From an uncultured Neisseriaceae bacterium (lineage in GTDB: Bacteria > Pseudomonadota > Gammaproteobacteria > Burkholderiales > Neisseriaceae): 64,000 bases of DNA. Made by a program: the position numbers and the translations under genes. The stretch lies in assembly GCA_946481965.1 (NCBI GenBank), contig CAMLPN010000001.1:1-64000 (forward strand), written 5' to 3'. Of the stretch, positions 1 to 9,693 are shown piece after piece. Every line of letters starts with the position of its first letter. The stretch's first letter is position 1. The notes beneath the pieces were generated by a model. It saw only the letters and a program-made list of their open reading frames with translations, had not been told where the DNA came from and ran no database searches.

Positions 1-2
1 AA

Positions 3-149
3 AAGAAAGGAAAATTAGAAACAGAAGAAAAAAACATGTTATCTATTAGTAAACAGCGCACCCAGTGTTTAGATGATATTTTAGACGATTTAAGTCAAAA
101 TTTTGAAAAATCAGTTGATAAGAAATTCATTATAGATAAATGTTATTAA
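3..149 (+). CDS. 3' end of a truncated CDS of unknown function (runs off the left edge)
   Basis: Frame 3 is open from the window edge to TAA at 147-149: KKGKLETEEKNMLSISKQRTQCLDDILDDLSQNFEKSVDKKFIIDKCY*. No family recognised. Confidence 0.3.
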   Translation, partial: KKGKLETEEKNMLSISKQRTQCLDDILDDLSQNFEKSVDKKFIIDKCY

Positions 150-581
150 TAAAAAAATCAAAAATGATTTAATTAAAGGCTATTAACTTGTTGAACTAGA
201 TATATTGCTTTCTAATTTATTACCTGTTTGAAACGTATTATTTCCATAGGGGTCAAATATCTCATAGTTATGTAACGATTATTGATTATGATAAATACAT
301 GGTTATTTGATTAAACAAATAGAAAAAATAAATGATATTGTGATATTTTAATTATTTATTATGACGAATATCATTTATCGAGTGGTAGTGCTTTGTATCC
401 TATACTCTAAACTAGTCTCTGAGGAGTAGTATTGAGCACCATCTTATTACAAAGCTACAACAAGCGTTAGGTATTTATACTGCATGTCATTGACGTAAAG
501 AAGATTTGAGATAAATTAATCGCAAATTAATTAAGCATTACTGAATTCTGCTTACTATTTTGTTTTATTCGGATTTGTTTT

Positions 582-1117
582 GCTGACAGTTTATCTGAAA
601 AGCGCGTTCAAACATTAGAACTGGCTGGAGTTAAACTAGAAATGACGGAATTTCAATTTATACAATTTTTTAAAAATAAATACTATTTTGTTGATACTGA
701 TATATCTATTGAAGAGCAATAAATTTTGTCACCACCATCAAAACATGAGGAAGAATCTTTAATCGTCGGCACGATCAGAACTTACGAATTAATCGTTATA
801 TTGGAAGAGGATATCATGCATGATTTTTTCAAATGGTTGTTTCGGTTTGCGCAATTAATACTCCATAATAGTAAAACGGATAAACGTGTGTTTGAAGCAT
901 TAGTCAAACAATATAATAATATAATAAAGATGCAATTACAAACATTGTTGGTGACAAAGTATGGCAATATACCGCGGATGAAATGAATCAAAATACCTTA
1001 TCATTATTATTGCTATTGGAAAATACACTCGCAATAGGAATGGTTTTGCTTATTATCGCAAACTCAAATAAAAGAGCCTGTTTTTTAACCATTATTATGC
1101 TTCATTTTTGCAAGTAA
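582..1117 (+). pseudogene. Possible decayed coding remnants in shifted frames
   Basis: Consecutive short open stretches in different frames: ADSLSEKRVQTLELAGVKLEMTEFQFIQFFKNKYYFVDTDISIEEQ*, then ORF 726-986, then DKVWQYTADEMNQNTLSLLLLLENTLAIGMVLL...*. No family identified. Confidence 0.2.
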
Positions 1118-1447
1118 GGTATTTTAGTTTTGATTTTTTTAAATACATCAAGATAAAAAGTTGCAGAAATAATGTATACCCTCAGTTTTAGTATGACTTG
1201 CCCTATATATTATGAAAAGTGACGGGTTTAATTGAGATTTTTATGATGGTTAATAACAACAATTATTTTCAGCTAATTATTACGGACAATGGATTGTGGC
1301 ATGAAAGATAATCTATGCATTAAAGTAATTCATAGGATTGATTCGTCTGAATTTATTGTACCTTAAAGGCACGATACCCCTCGAAATCTATATCCTATGA
1401 TGACGGTAATATAAAGTGATAAATTTAATGATTAGCTAATTTATATT

Positions 1448-1810
1448 TTATTGGAAATGGTCAGCTAATTGTTTCAAAGCTCGCTTAGCTTCAAAAAGAA
1501 CCAAACCAAGTTTGGCGTCATGAGTAGTTGTAATAGTTAATAGAATAGCTTCTGAAGCCTGAAATAATAACATATATCCTTTATCGGTATGAACAATGGT
1601 ATTATCCAATGTACCTTTTAAAATTTCTTTAGAAGCACGATTACCTAACGACATAAAAGCAGCCGCCATTGCACCAATCCGGTCTTCATCCATTCCGTTT
1701 TGTAATACTGAAACAATTGGCAATCCATCGGTGGAAATTACAGCTGAAGACGTAACATCGGGTGCTCTATTTAATGCTTTTAAAACGTTATTAATATACT
1801 CATAATTCAT
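1448..1810 (-). CDS. Roadblock/LC7 domain protein (MglB-like fold)
   Basis: 120 aa; SSAVISTDGLPIVSVL...DRIGAMAAAFMSLGNRASKEILKG...VHTDKGYMLLFQA pattern typical of roadblock/LC7. AGAGGA ribosome-binding site just upstream of ATG on the minus strand. Confidence 0.75.
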   Translation of the reverse strand: MNYEYINNVLKALNRAPDVTSSAVISTDGLPIVSVLQNGMDEDRIGAMAAAFMSLGNRASKEILKGTLDNTIVHTDKGYMLLFQASEAILLTITTTHDAKLGLVLFEAKRALKQLADHFQ

Positions 1811-2493
1811 GAAAAATCCTCTGCTATAAAGTATGTTACTTTGTCAATTATAGAGATTGTAAATTATTAATGCAAAAAAGTGTTAATATAATTCAGTTAT
1901 TACATTCACTTAATATGTTTATAATATAAATGAAATGAGAAATTTTTTCTATCAATTAATTGTTACTATTTGATTGTATTGTATTTTTAATTTTACATAT
2001 CATCGTATCTAATGTTTGTGTTGAATTTTTGCTGATTATTAAATAATTAAGTATTAATAGAATTATTATAATTATAATAATATTTTATTAGAAAATACTT
2101 TAAAAATAAAATTAATTATATTTTATAATGAATAATAAATATCTATATATATTAAATATTATTTAATTAATTGAGTGCTAATTGTATTGTTGTTTTTTAA
2201 ACAACATTCTCATGTAGCTTATTTAAGCATAGCTGTATGATATTAAATCTGAATCATGCTATGAAATACATACTGGAAAATTGCAGGGTGGGGGAGAATA
2301 AAAAATTAGGTGAGTAATATGGTAACTTCATGTAAAATAAATTATATACAAAAAATAATTTTTTTTACTATTATCAATTACAGCTTACCAATAATCTGAT
2401 CTTTGATCATTTTAATATATTTATATCGAATAATTATTCGCTAGTTGTTATTGAGCTTTTAACCGAATAGAAAATTAAATAAAGAGTAATTAA

Positions 2494-3219
2494 ATGAAAA
2501 GAAAAATTGTAATGTGTTTTTTGTTTTTCTCAATTTTAGTCAAAGCAGATAACATCCACGCTAGCTCAATAAAGGTGTTGAATGATGCAGGGAAACAAAG
2601 CACAACAGTGGAAGCAGTTGTAAATCGATATTGTGAAGCAGTTGCAGGTAGTAAAGAAGCTTGTCTTAAAGTAAACAGTTTGGTTTTGATAGGGACAATG
2701 ACTCTTGCTGATAATTCTCAATTTACTAAGGGAAATTTAGAAATTAAATATAAAAAACCAAATAAATATATTCATAAATATAGTAGCAATGGTCAAACCA
2801 TGATCTCTGGTTTTGATGGGCAAAAATTTTTTTCAAATATATCTGAATCTTCATCGCAAATTGTTCCTGTTATTTTTGGTGAGTTGTATTTGTCTAATGA
2901 AAATGCTTTTTTCGATGGAACAGACTTAATAGCTGGCCAGAAAGCTTACAGAGTTGTTAGTGAACTTGGCAATGCAAAAAATGTTATGTTTTTCGATATT
3001 GAAAGTGGTTTAAAATTAAGAGAGGAATACGTTGAAAATAATAAAATAATGGGTATCAAAATATTTAGTGATTATAAACTTTTTGATGGTTATTTATTAC
3101 CAACTACCATCTCGACAGCTGGATCAGGAATGTTTGTTGTGCAAAATATCAAAAGATATAAAATAAATTCAATTATTGATGATTCACAATTTCAGTTGCC
3201 CCGAAATAAAACATTTTAA
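2494..3219 (+). CDS. Secreted LolA-like / outer-membrane lipoprotein-sorting-like hypothetical protein
   Basis: 241 aa with N-terminal signal-like MKRKIVMCFLFFSILVKADNIHASS, then a beta-rich body (NSLVLIGTMTL...MISGFDGQKFFSNI...VMFFDIESGLKLREEYVENN) resembling LolA/LolB-like folds. Family assignment tentative. Confidence 0.55.
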   Translation: MKRKIVMCFLFFSILVKADNIHASSIKVLNDAGKQSTTVEAVVNRYCEAVAGSKEACLKVNSLVLIGTMTLADNSQFTKGNLEIKYKKPNKYIHKYSSNGQTMISGFDGQKFFSNISESSSQIVPVIFGELYLSNENAFFDGTDLIAGQKAYRVVSELGNAKNVMFFDIESGLKLREEYVENNKIMGIKIFSDYKLFDGYLLPTTISTAGSGMFVVQNIKRYKINSIIDDSQFQLPRNKTF

Positions 3220-3782
3220 ATTAATACTGTCTGTTGATTAATAACGGATTAGTTTATTGAGCCATATTAATGGAGGCTTTATTTAGGTTGTTGGCTGTAT
3301 AAAGAGATTTTTTATTACAAAAAATGGACACTAAAGCATTGAAGTTAGATGAGCAGTAGATATCATATTTATCAAATACATTATTCCAAGACAATTTTAC
3401 TGAGATAGAACGTTTCTAATCATTAATCTTTTATTGATTGTTTGTGGTTTTTCATCATGATCAGTAATTCTAAAACATTGGTATATTTCTAACTATGTAT
3501 TTGTTAATCCTGAATTTAAGCTCAATAAAATATATTTATTATTAAAGGGCAAATTATTATCTTAACCTAAAAATTTATTAGGCATTTATCAGAATTATTT
3601 TTTTTTACCTCATTATTTAATCGATTTAATAATTGCATTATCATTTTCTGTTATTTACAAAAAATTCTTGAAATTAATTTGTATATGATTTTTAAAAAAT
3701 TCTGAAATATTTAGCGTTTTGAGTTATTTGTAGGCATACAATGATATTCGATACTTAAAATTAGTTATTTATTAAGGTAAAA

Positions 3783-3811
3783 ACGGGCTGAAAAATTCAT
3801 TTTAGCCCGTC
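3783..3811 (-). terminator. Intrinsic terminator downstream of parE
   Basis: Inverted repeat ACGGGCT...AGCCCGT followed on the minus strand by TTTTT. Confidence 0.7.
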
Positions 3812-3841
3812 TCATTTTAAAGATGTGAATAAATAATAACC

Positions 3842-5854
3842 CTAAATATCTGCTTCAACTTTATCGCCCTCAGCCTCCATCCATGCTCTTCTGGAAGCTG
3901 CTTCTCCTTTGCCCATTAATTTAATGAAAATATCTTTGGTTTCGGCATCATCACTTTCGGGTATTTGTACCTGTAGTAAGCGTCGAGTATCAGGATTCAT
4001 GGTGGTATCTTTTAGTTGATCAGGGTTCATTTCGCCCAAACCTTTAAAACGACTGATTGAAAAAGCACTTTCTTTTACTTTTTCTAATTTAAGACGTTCC
4101 AGAATATTATCTAGTTCCTGATCATCTTGTGCATATAGTTTTCGAGCTGGTTTATTTTTGCCTTGAGCATTGACATCAACTCGATATAGCGGAGGTTGGG
4201 CAACAAAAATGTGACCAGCCTCTATAAGCTTAGGAAAATGTTTATAAAATAAAGTTAGCAGAAGTACCTGAATATGAGCACCGTCTACATCAGCATCAGA
4301 TAAAATAGCTATTTTACCATAACGTAAGCCCGATAAATCTGGATTATCAGTTTTATCATGGGGGTCAACACCAATGGCTACGGAAATATCGTGAATTTCG
4401 GCATTGCCAAATAGTTGATCACGATGTATTTCAAAACTATTTAATACTTTACCCCGCAAAGGTAATATAGCTTGGGTATTTTTATCTCGTGCTAATTTTG
4501 CAGATCCGCCGGCAGAGTCACCTTCGACCAGAAATAATTCATTGTCACGAATATCTTCACTTTCACAATCAGTTAATTTACCCGGCAGAACAGCTACCCC
4601 TGACCCTTTTTTCTTTTCAATTTTTTTGGTAGAGCGCATGCGGATTTGTGCCTGTCGAATGGCTAATTCAGCTATTTTTTTACCAATATCTATATTTTGA
4701 TTTAACCATAATTCCAGTGGATCTATAGACATGCTAGCGACGAGCTTTAAGGCATCGCGATTGGTCAGTTTATCTTTTGTTTGCCCTTGAAATTGCGGAT
4801 CCAGTAAGCGAGCTGATAACACAAAGGCTATGCGTGAAAAAACGTCATCAGATTGTAGTTTAACGCCACGGGGCAATAAATTATGATGGTTGATGAAGTT
4901 ACTTACCGCTTGAAAGACTGCCTGTTTCAATCCTGCTTCATGGGTACCACCAAGTGGGGTAGGTATAAGATTAACATAACTTTCGCTGGGTACATGACCT
5001 TCTTCCAGCCATGTGAGCGCGAATGCGGCACCTTCTCCTAAATTAAAATCGGTATCTGTTTGTTTACCGATATAATTTTCGGTCGAAAAAATTGGCGTTG
5101 CGGTAACAGAGTCATTCAGTAAATCCAGTAAATAACTTTTTAGCCCATCGGGGTAGAACCATTTTTGGCTCTGCTGCTGATCATCGCCATCAGTGCATTT
5201 ATTCAGGGTAACACTCACTCCCGGTAATAATACCGCTTTGGCACGCAGAACTCGTTCCAGTTCGGTCAGGTTATAATTAGGACTATCAAAATAGTGTTCG
5301 TCAGGCCATACACGTATTTCTGTACCACTGTCTTTGACAGCGCATTTTCCGATAACACTTAACGGTTCAATGACTTCACCACCAGCAAAAGTAATTTGGT
5401 GAATCTGACCATCACGTTTTACTGTGACTTCAAGTCGTTTAGAAAGAGCATTAGTGACTGAAACACCAACACCATGTAAGCCACCAGAAAAGGCATAAGC
5501 ACCACTACCACTTTTTTTGTTAAATTTGCCACCAGCATGCAGCTGTGTAAAAACCAGCTCGACCACCGGAACATGTTCGCTGGGGTGTAATCCTGTCGGT
5601 ATGCCGCGCCCATTATCCTTGACTGTGACTGAACCGTCTGAATTTAGAGTAATGTCTATATTCTGAGCATACCCACCTAATGCTTCATCCGCTGCATTAT
5701 CAATTACTTCCTGAATGATGTGGGTAGGGCTATCGGTACGGGTGTACATTCCCGGACGTTCTTTTACTGGAGCCAGTCCTTTTAGAACGGTAACGCTTGA
5801 TTCATCGTATGTGCTGGATTTACTCATGAGTTTTTTTATAAAAGTTTCAGTCAA
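3842..5854 (-). CDS. parE: DNA topoisomerase IV subunit B
   Basis: 670 aa GHKL/TOPRIM type II topoisomerase B subunit: RPGMYTRTD, IQEVIDNAADEALGG, GLHGVGVSVTNALS, LVEGDSAGGSAKLARDKNTQAILPLRGK, ILSDADVDGAHI. Confidence 0.95.
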   Translation of the reverse strand: MTETFIKKLMSKSSTYDESSVTVLKGLAPVKERPGMYTRTDSPTHIIQEVIDNAADEALGGYAQNIDITLNSDGSVTVKDNGRGIPTGLHPSEHVPVVELVFTQLHAGGKFNKKSGSGAYAFSGGLHGVGVSVTNALSKRLEVTVKRDGQIHQITFAGGEVIEPLSVIGKCAVKDSGTEIRVWPDEHYFDSPNYNLTELERVLRAKAVLLPGVSVTLNKCTDGDDQQQSQKWFYPDGLKSYLLDLLNDSVTATPIFSTENYIGKQTDTDFNLGEGAAFALTWLEEGHVPSESYVNLIPTPLGGTHEAGLKQAVFQAVSNFINHHNLLPRGVKLQSDDVFSRIAFVLSARLLDPQFQGQTKDKLTNRDALKLVASMSIDPLELWLNQNIDIGKKIAELAIRQAQIRMRSTKKIEKKKGSGVAVLPGKLTDCESEDIRDNELFLVEGDSAGGSAKLARDKNTQAILPLRGKVLNSFEIHRDQLFGNAEIHDISVAIGVDPHDKTDNPDLSGLRYGKIAILSDADVDGAHIQVLLLTLFYKHFPKLIEAGHIFVAQPPLYRVDVNAQGKNKPARKLYAQDDQELDNILERLKLEKVKESAFSISRFKGLGEMNPDQLKDTTMNPDTRRLLQVQIPESDDAETKDIFIKLMGKGEAASRRAWMEAEGDKVEADI

Positions 5855-5933
5855 AACAATATAAAATAAATTACCGTAAAAAAATTCTTTTTCCGGTAAT
5901 TTATGTATATTTAAATACAGTATAGGGTGAAGA

Positions 5934-6485
5934 CTACTCGATATTCATATCTGTTTGGATCCAGCCGCTTGTCTCTGATTGCTGTAGTTGGCTAAATTCA
6001 TTCCAGCTCGGTAGTTTATGAATAAAGCGTGATAATTCCTGTAGTGCTTCCAAATAGACATTACGCTTAAATTCAATTACCTCATCAATCGGAGCCCAGT
6101 ATTGGTGCCATCGCCAGGCATCAAATTCTGGATGATGAGTTGCACGCAGATGAACATCACTTTCTCGTCCAATCAGACGTAATAAATACCAAATCTGTTT
6201 TTGTCCTCGGTAGGACCCTCGCCATTCACGTTTGATCCAATGTGTAGGTACATCGTAGCGTAACCAATCTCGAGTGCGACCTAATATTTTAACATGATGG
6301 GGAAGCAAACCAACTTCCTCCATCAGTTCACGATACATGGCCGCTTCGGGACTTTCTCCTGGTTTAATTCCACCCTGAGGGAACTGCCAAGAGTGCTCAT
6401 GTACGCGTTTGCCCCAAAATACTTCGTTGCGATCGTTTGTGATGATAATCCCGACATTGGGGCGATAACCTTCTCTGTCTAACAT
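5934..6485 (-). CDS. rppH: RNA pyrophosphohydrolase (Nudix)
   Basis: Starts [17 protein letters not shown]; Nudix box [23 protein letters not shown]; typical Rpp[15 protein letters not shown] at 6485 fits better than the ORF-track start. Confidence 0.93.
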   Translation of the reverse strand: MLDREGYRPNVGIIITNDRNEVFWGKRVHEHSWQFPQGGIKPGESPEAAMYRELMEEVGLLPHHVKILGRTRDWLRYDVPTHWIKREWRGSYRGQKQIWYLLRLIGRESDVHLRATHHPEFDAWRWHQYWAPIDEVIEFKRNVYLEALQELSRFIHKLPSWNEFSQLQQSETSGWIQTDMNIE

Positions 6486-6704
6486 GGTAGTTCGCCCAGT
6501 AAATAAATCCGATTTTCTCACAAATCAAGATTGGATACCAGAGAGAGGCTGGCTAAGATAGGCACTATAAAAAGAAAAATAGTCAAATGGTAGTAGAGTA
6601 TTACAGAGCTTTCATATTTAAATACGGATCAATTAAGTGTATTGCTGTTTGCAGCCAATATTGTTAAGTATGATTTCATTGATAAAAAATTTATACAATA
6701 AATA

Positions 6705-6740
6705 AAAGCTGTATTCAAGCTAAGTAGCGAATACAGCTTT
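6705..6740 (-). terminator. Hairpin terminator downstream of the 46-aa ORF
   Basis: 12-bp perfect stem AAAGCTGTATTC / GAATACAGCTTT, followed on the minus strand by a T-rich run. Confidence 0.6.
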
Positions 6741-6760
6741 ATTTAGATTAATTGAGTGAA

Positions 6761-6901
6761 TTATAGAGTAGTCGATCCACTAGTATAAATGGCTCTTCCA
6801 TAATGATGGACTGAGTTTTTCCCTGTTTCAGGTTGATGAGATTGGTTAAACGCAGGGCGTTTAGCTGCCTGAAAAATCTGTAATCTACGACGATGTTGCA
6901 T
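6761..6901 (-). CDS. Small basic protein, 46 aa, unknown
   Basis: ATG at 6901 preceded on the minus strand by AAGGAAATAATT-ATG; MQHRRRLQIFQAAKRPAFNQSHQPETGKNSVHHYGRAIYTSGSTTL*; terminator-like hairpin just downstream. Confidence 0.45.
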   Translation of the reverse strand: MQHRRRLQIFQAAKRPAFNQSHQPETGKNSVHHYGRAIYTSGSTTL

Positions 6902-7913
6902 AATTATTTCCTTTCTCTCTTGTCGGTGTTGTTCACCAACTATTGTCATTAAATATATTTTTTATTAGAAGAAATATGACTGACTGAGATTAATCAGTTT
7001 GGGTTTTAGTCAATTTCTAAAAAAGAATAAATCTAATTAAGACAAAACATGTTCAATTAAATTACTCCAATTGTTATGGAGATATTACTATTCAAATTTG
7101 TCTTAACTAAACAAACTATTTAAATTATTATCATACTTAATTGTTAAAGCACTACTTAATAAATTATTTTTATATTTATTAAGCGATAATTATATCCGTT
7201 TTTTTTTCTTTTTTCAAATATTTTAAAGAAATGGAATATATATCATTCTAAGCAAGCTTTTTTTATTACTGGCAAACTTAGAGTTAAGAGATAAATAAAT
7301 TATCAGCAATGAGATCTAATAGTATATGAAAATATTATTGGTATTGCAGTTATATTATTTTTAGCAGTTTCAACCGCTAATCTACAGTAAAGTTAAGCGG
7401 TGATGTTTAAACTTAAACAGCGTCTGGTTTTACTTCGTTTCATTCTTTAATAATAATTCCAGTAAGGGATAGTTATTACCAATCGTCATTAATAGATGAA
7501 ATCAATATCTTTGTCTGTATATTTTATGTTGAATAATTCTTAAATTTTGTTTAAATTTGATTCATAAATTTGTGCCAATAATCCTTCATTTTTTATATTA
7601 AGTTTTTGTAAGGGTAATTTCTTAAATAAGCTTTTTTTTCTATTTCAATCTTAGTTTGTGAATTTTTACATAGCATTTATATAGGTGGTAGCCGAATTTT
7701 AATTGTTGTATAAATGCAGCTTAAGCTGATTATTACACATTTAGTTGATTTAAGGCGCGGTAAATACAGATATGTTTAATTGATAATTAAACTTTTTATA
7801 ATTAATAAATTTCCACATGATATTTATTTTATAGATTGAATTAACTGAAAATGTACAAGTGAATAATTAGATTTTTTAACAGGTAATTGAATATTCTTGA
7901 TCAAAAAGCAAAA

Positions 7914-7935
7914 CAGGCAGCTATTAAGCTGCCTG
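7914..7935 (-). terminator. Inverted repeat/terminator after rhlE, containing a DUS-like word
   Basis: CAGGCAGCT-ATTA-AGCTGCCTG; minus strand continues into TTTTGCTTTTTG. Confidence 0.65.
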
Positions 7936-7955
7936 AAAACAAAATAGTAGAACTA

Positions 7956-9302
7956 TTAATGTTTGGCTTGGCTACTAACAGAGCGCGGACTACCGCTGCG
8001 ACTACGGTTAGCTTGATTCTGTTGATTAGGACGGTGTTTTTGACCTGAGCCAGCGCTGTTATTACGGCGATTACCATTATTCCAATTCCCATTTTTGGGA
8101 TTGTTACTATTGTTATTGAAGGAGCGACGCCCCCTACCGGTTGGCTTGCTGACACGTTTTCGTGTTGGCTCCATACCATCAATGGTTTGTTCAGGTAATT
8201 TGCGGTTCAAATAACGTTCGATTTTATGAACTTTGACATATTCATTTACTTCGGCAAATGTAATTGCCAAACCGGTACGTCCGGCACGTCCGGTACGACC
8301 GATACGGTGAACATAGTCCTCAGCCTGTTTAGGCAAGTCATAATTGATAACATGAGTAATGGTCGGTACATCAATACCACGAGCTGCAACATCGGTAGCA
8401 ACCAGAATTTTAATGCGACCTTTACGTAAATCCATTAAGGTACGATTACGCCAGCCTTGAGGCATATCACCGTGTAAACAGTTAGCTGAAAAGCCGTTTT
8501 CGTATAGTCTGTCTGCTAATTGCTCTGACATCGCTTTTGTGGCAGTAAAAATTACCGCCTGATCTATACTGGTGTCGCGCAATATAAAATCAAGTAGACG
8601 ATTTTTATGTCTACTGTCATCGCAGTATAATAAATGTTCATCAATTTTGCCCTGTTTTTCTTCCCGGGCAATATCAATTTTTTCAGGTTGATTAGTTAGC
8701 TTTTGCGCCAGTTTACCAACCATGCCGTCCCATGTGGCAGAGAATAGTAATGTCTGACGTTCAGCAGGAGTAGCTGCAACAATAGTTTCTATATCATCAA
8801 TGAAGCCCATGTCGAGCATGCGATCCGCTTCGTCGAGAGTCAAAACTTCTAATCGACTAAAGTCAATGCGACCTTGACGCATATGATCCATTAAACGGCC
8901 AGGGGTAGCCACAATTAAGTCAATCGGTCGAGATAATGCTCTGATCTGCTGACCAAATGATGTGCCACCCACTAATGTAACACTACGCAACCATGGCATG
9001 TTTTTACCATAAATTTGCGCATTTTTTTCTACCTGCTGTGCCAATTCTCTGGTTGGTGTTAGTACTAGCGCCCGTGGACCTTTACCTGGTTTTTCGCTGC
9101 GTTTAATCATTCTTTGTAGTGTAGGTAGAAGGAAAGCGGCAGTTTTACCAGAGCCAGTTTGAGCAGAAACCATGAGATCATGATTTGCTAAGGCAGCAGG
9201 AATAGATTCAAGTTGTACAGGGGTCGGCTGTTCATAGCCGGCAGCAGCTAATGCAGTAAGAAGTGGGCTTTGTAATTTTAAGTCCGAAAAAGACAATGAC
9301 AT
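7956..9302 (-). CDS. rhlE: ATP-dependent RNA helicase, DEAD-box, RhlE family
   Basis: AQTGSGKTAAF, PTRELAQQ, DEADRMLDMGF, SAT, HRIGRTGRAG motifs; Asn/Gly/Arg-rich C-terminal tail. Confidence 0.92.
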   Translation of the reverse strand: MSLSFSDLKLQSPLLTALAAAGYEQPTPVQLESIPAALANHDLMVSAQTGSGKTAAFLLPTLQRMIKRSEKPGKGPRALVLTPTRELAQQVEKNAQIYGKNMPWLRSVTLVGGTSFGQQIRALSRPIDLIVATPGRLMDHMRQGRIDFSRLEVLTLDEADRMLDMGFIDDIETIVAATPAERQTLLFSATWDGMVGKLAQKLTNQPEKIDIAREEKQGKIDEHLLYCDDSRHKNRLLDFILRDTSIDQAVIFTATKAMSEQLADRLYENGFSANCLHGDMPQGWRNRTLMDLRKGRIKILVATDVAARGIDVPTITHVINYDLPKQAEDYVHRIGRTGRAGRTGLAITFAEVNEYVKVHKIERYLNRKLPEQTIDGMEPTRKRVSKPTGRGRRSFNNNSNNPKNGNWNNGNRRNNSAGSGQKHRPNQQNQANRSRSGSPRSVSSQAKH

Positions 9303-9693
9303 GTTTTTCCTTTGGTTAAACGATCAACCAAACGTAATAATCTCAAGAAATTTCAATACCATTATTTATTGAAAACTGATGCTAACTATGCAAAAAAGAA
9401 GAAATCAGAGATAGCAATTGGTTGTCGTTAGCGTGTGCTTAAGCATATAAACATCGGCGACAACCTGCAACGAGCGCATTATTGCGGAGGTTGGAAAACG
9501 GTGTTGCGATAAATGCCAAACCGTATTGTAGGCTGTATGCGATGACTTCAATTTATCGGGATTTATTATAAATGATTCCTACACAGAATGCAAATAAGCG
9601 TAACAACAGGTTTGCCAATAAGTCAAGATACAAAGCGGATTATTTCCGTTACAATGTATGATTAGATTTATCATGCTGTCTGTGTAAAGTTTT

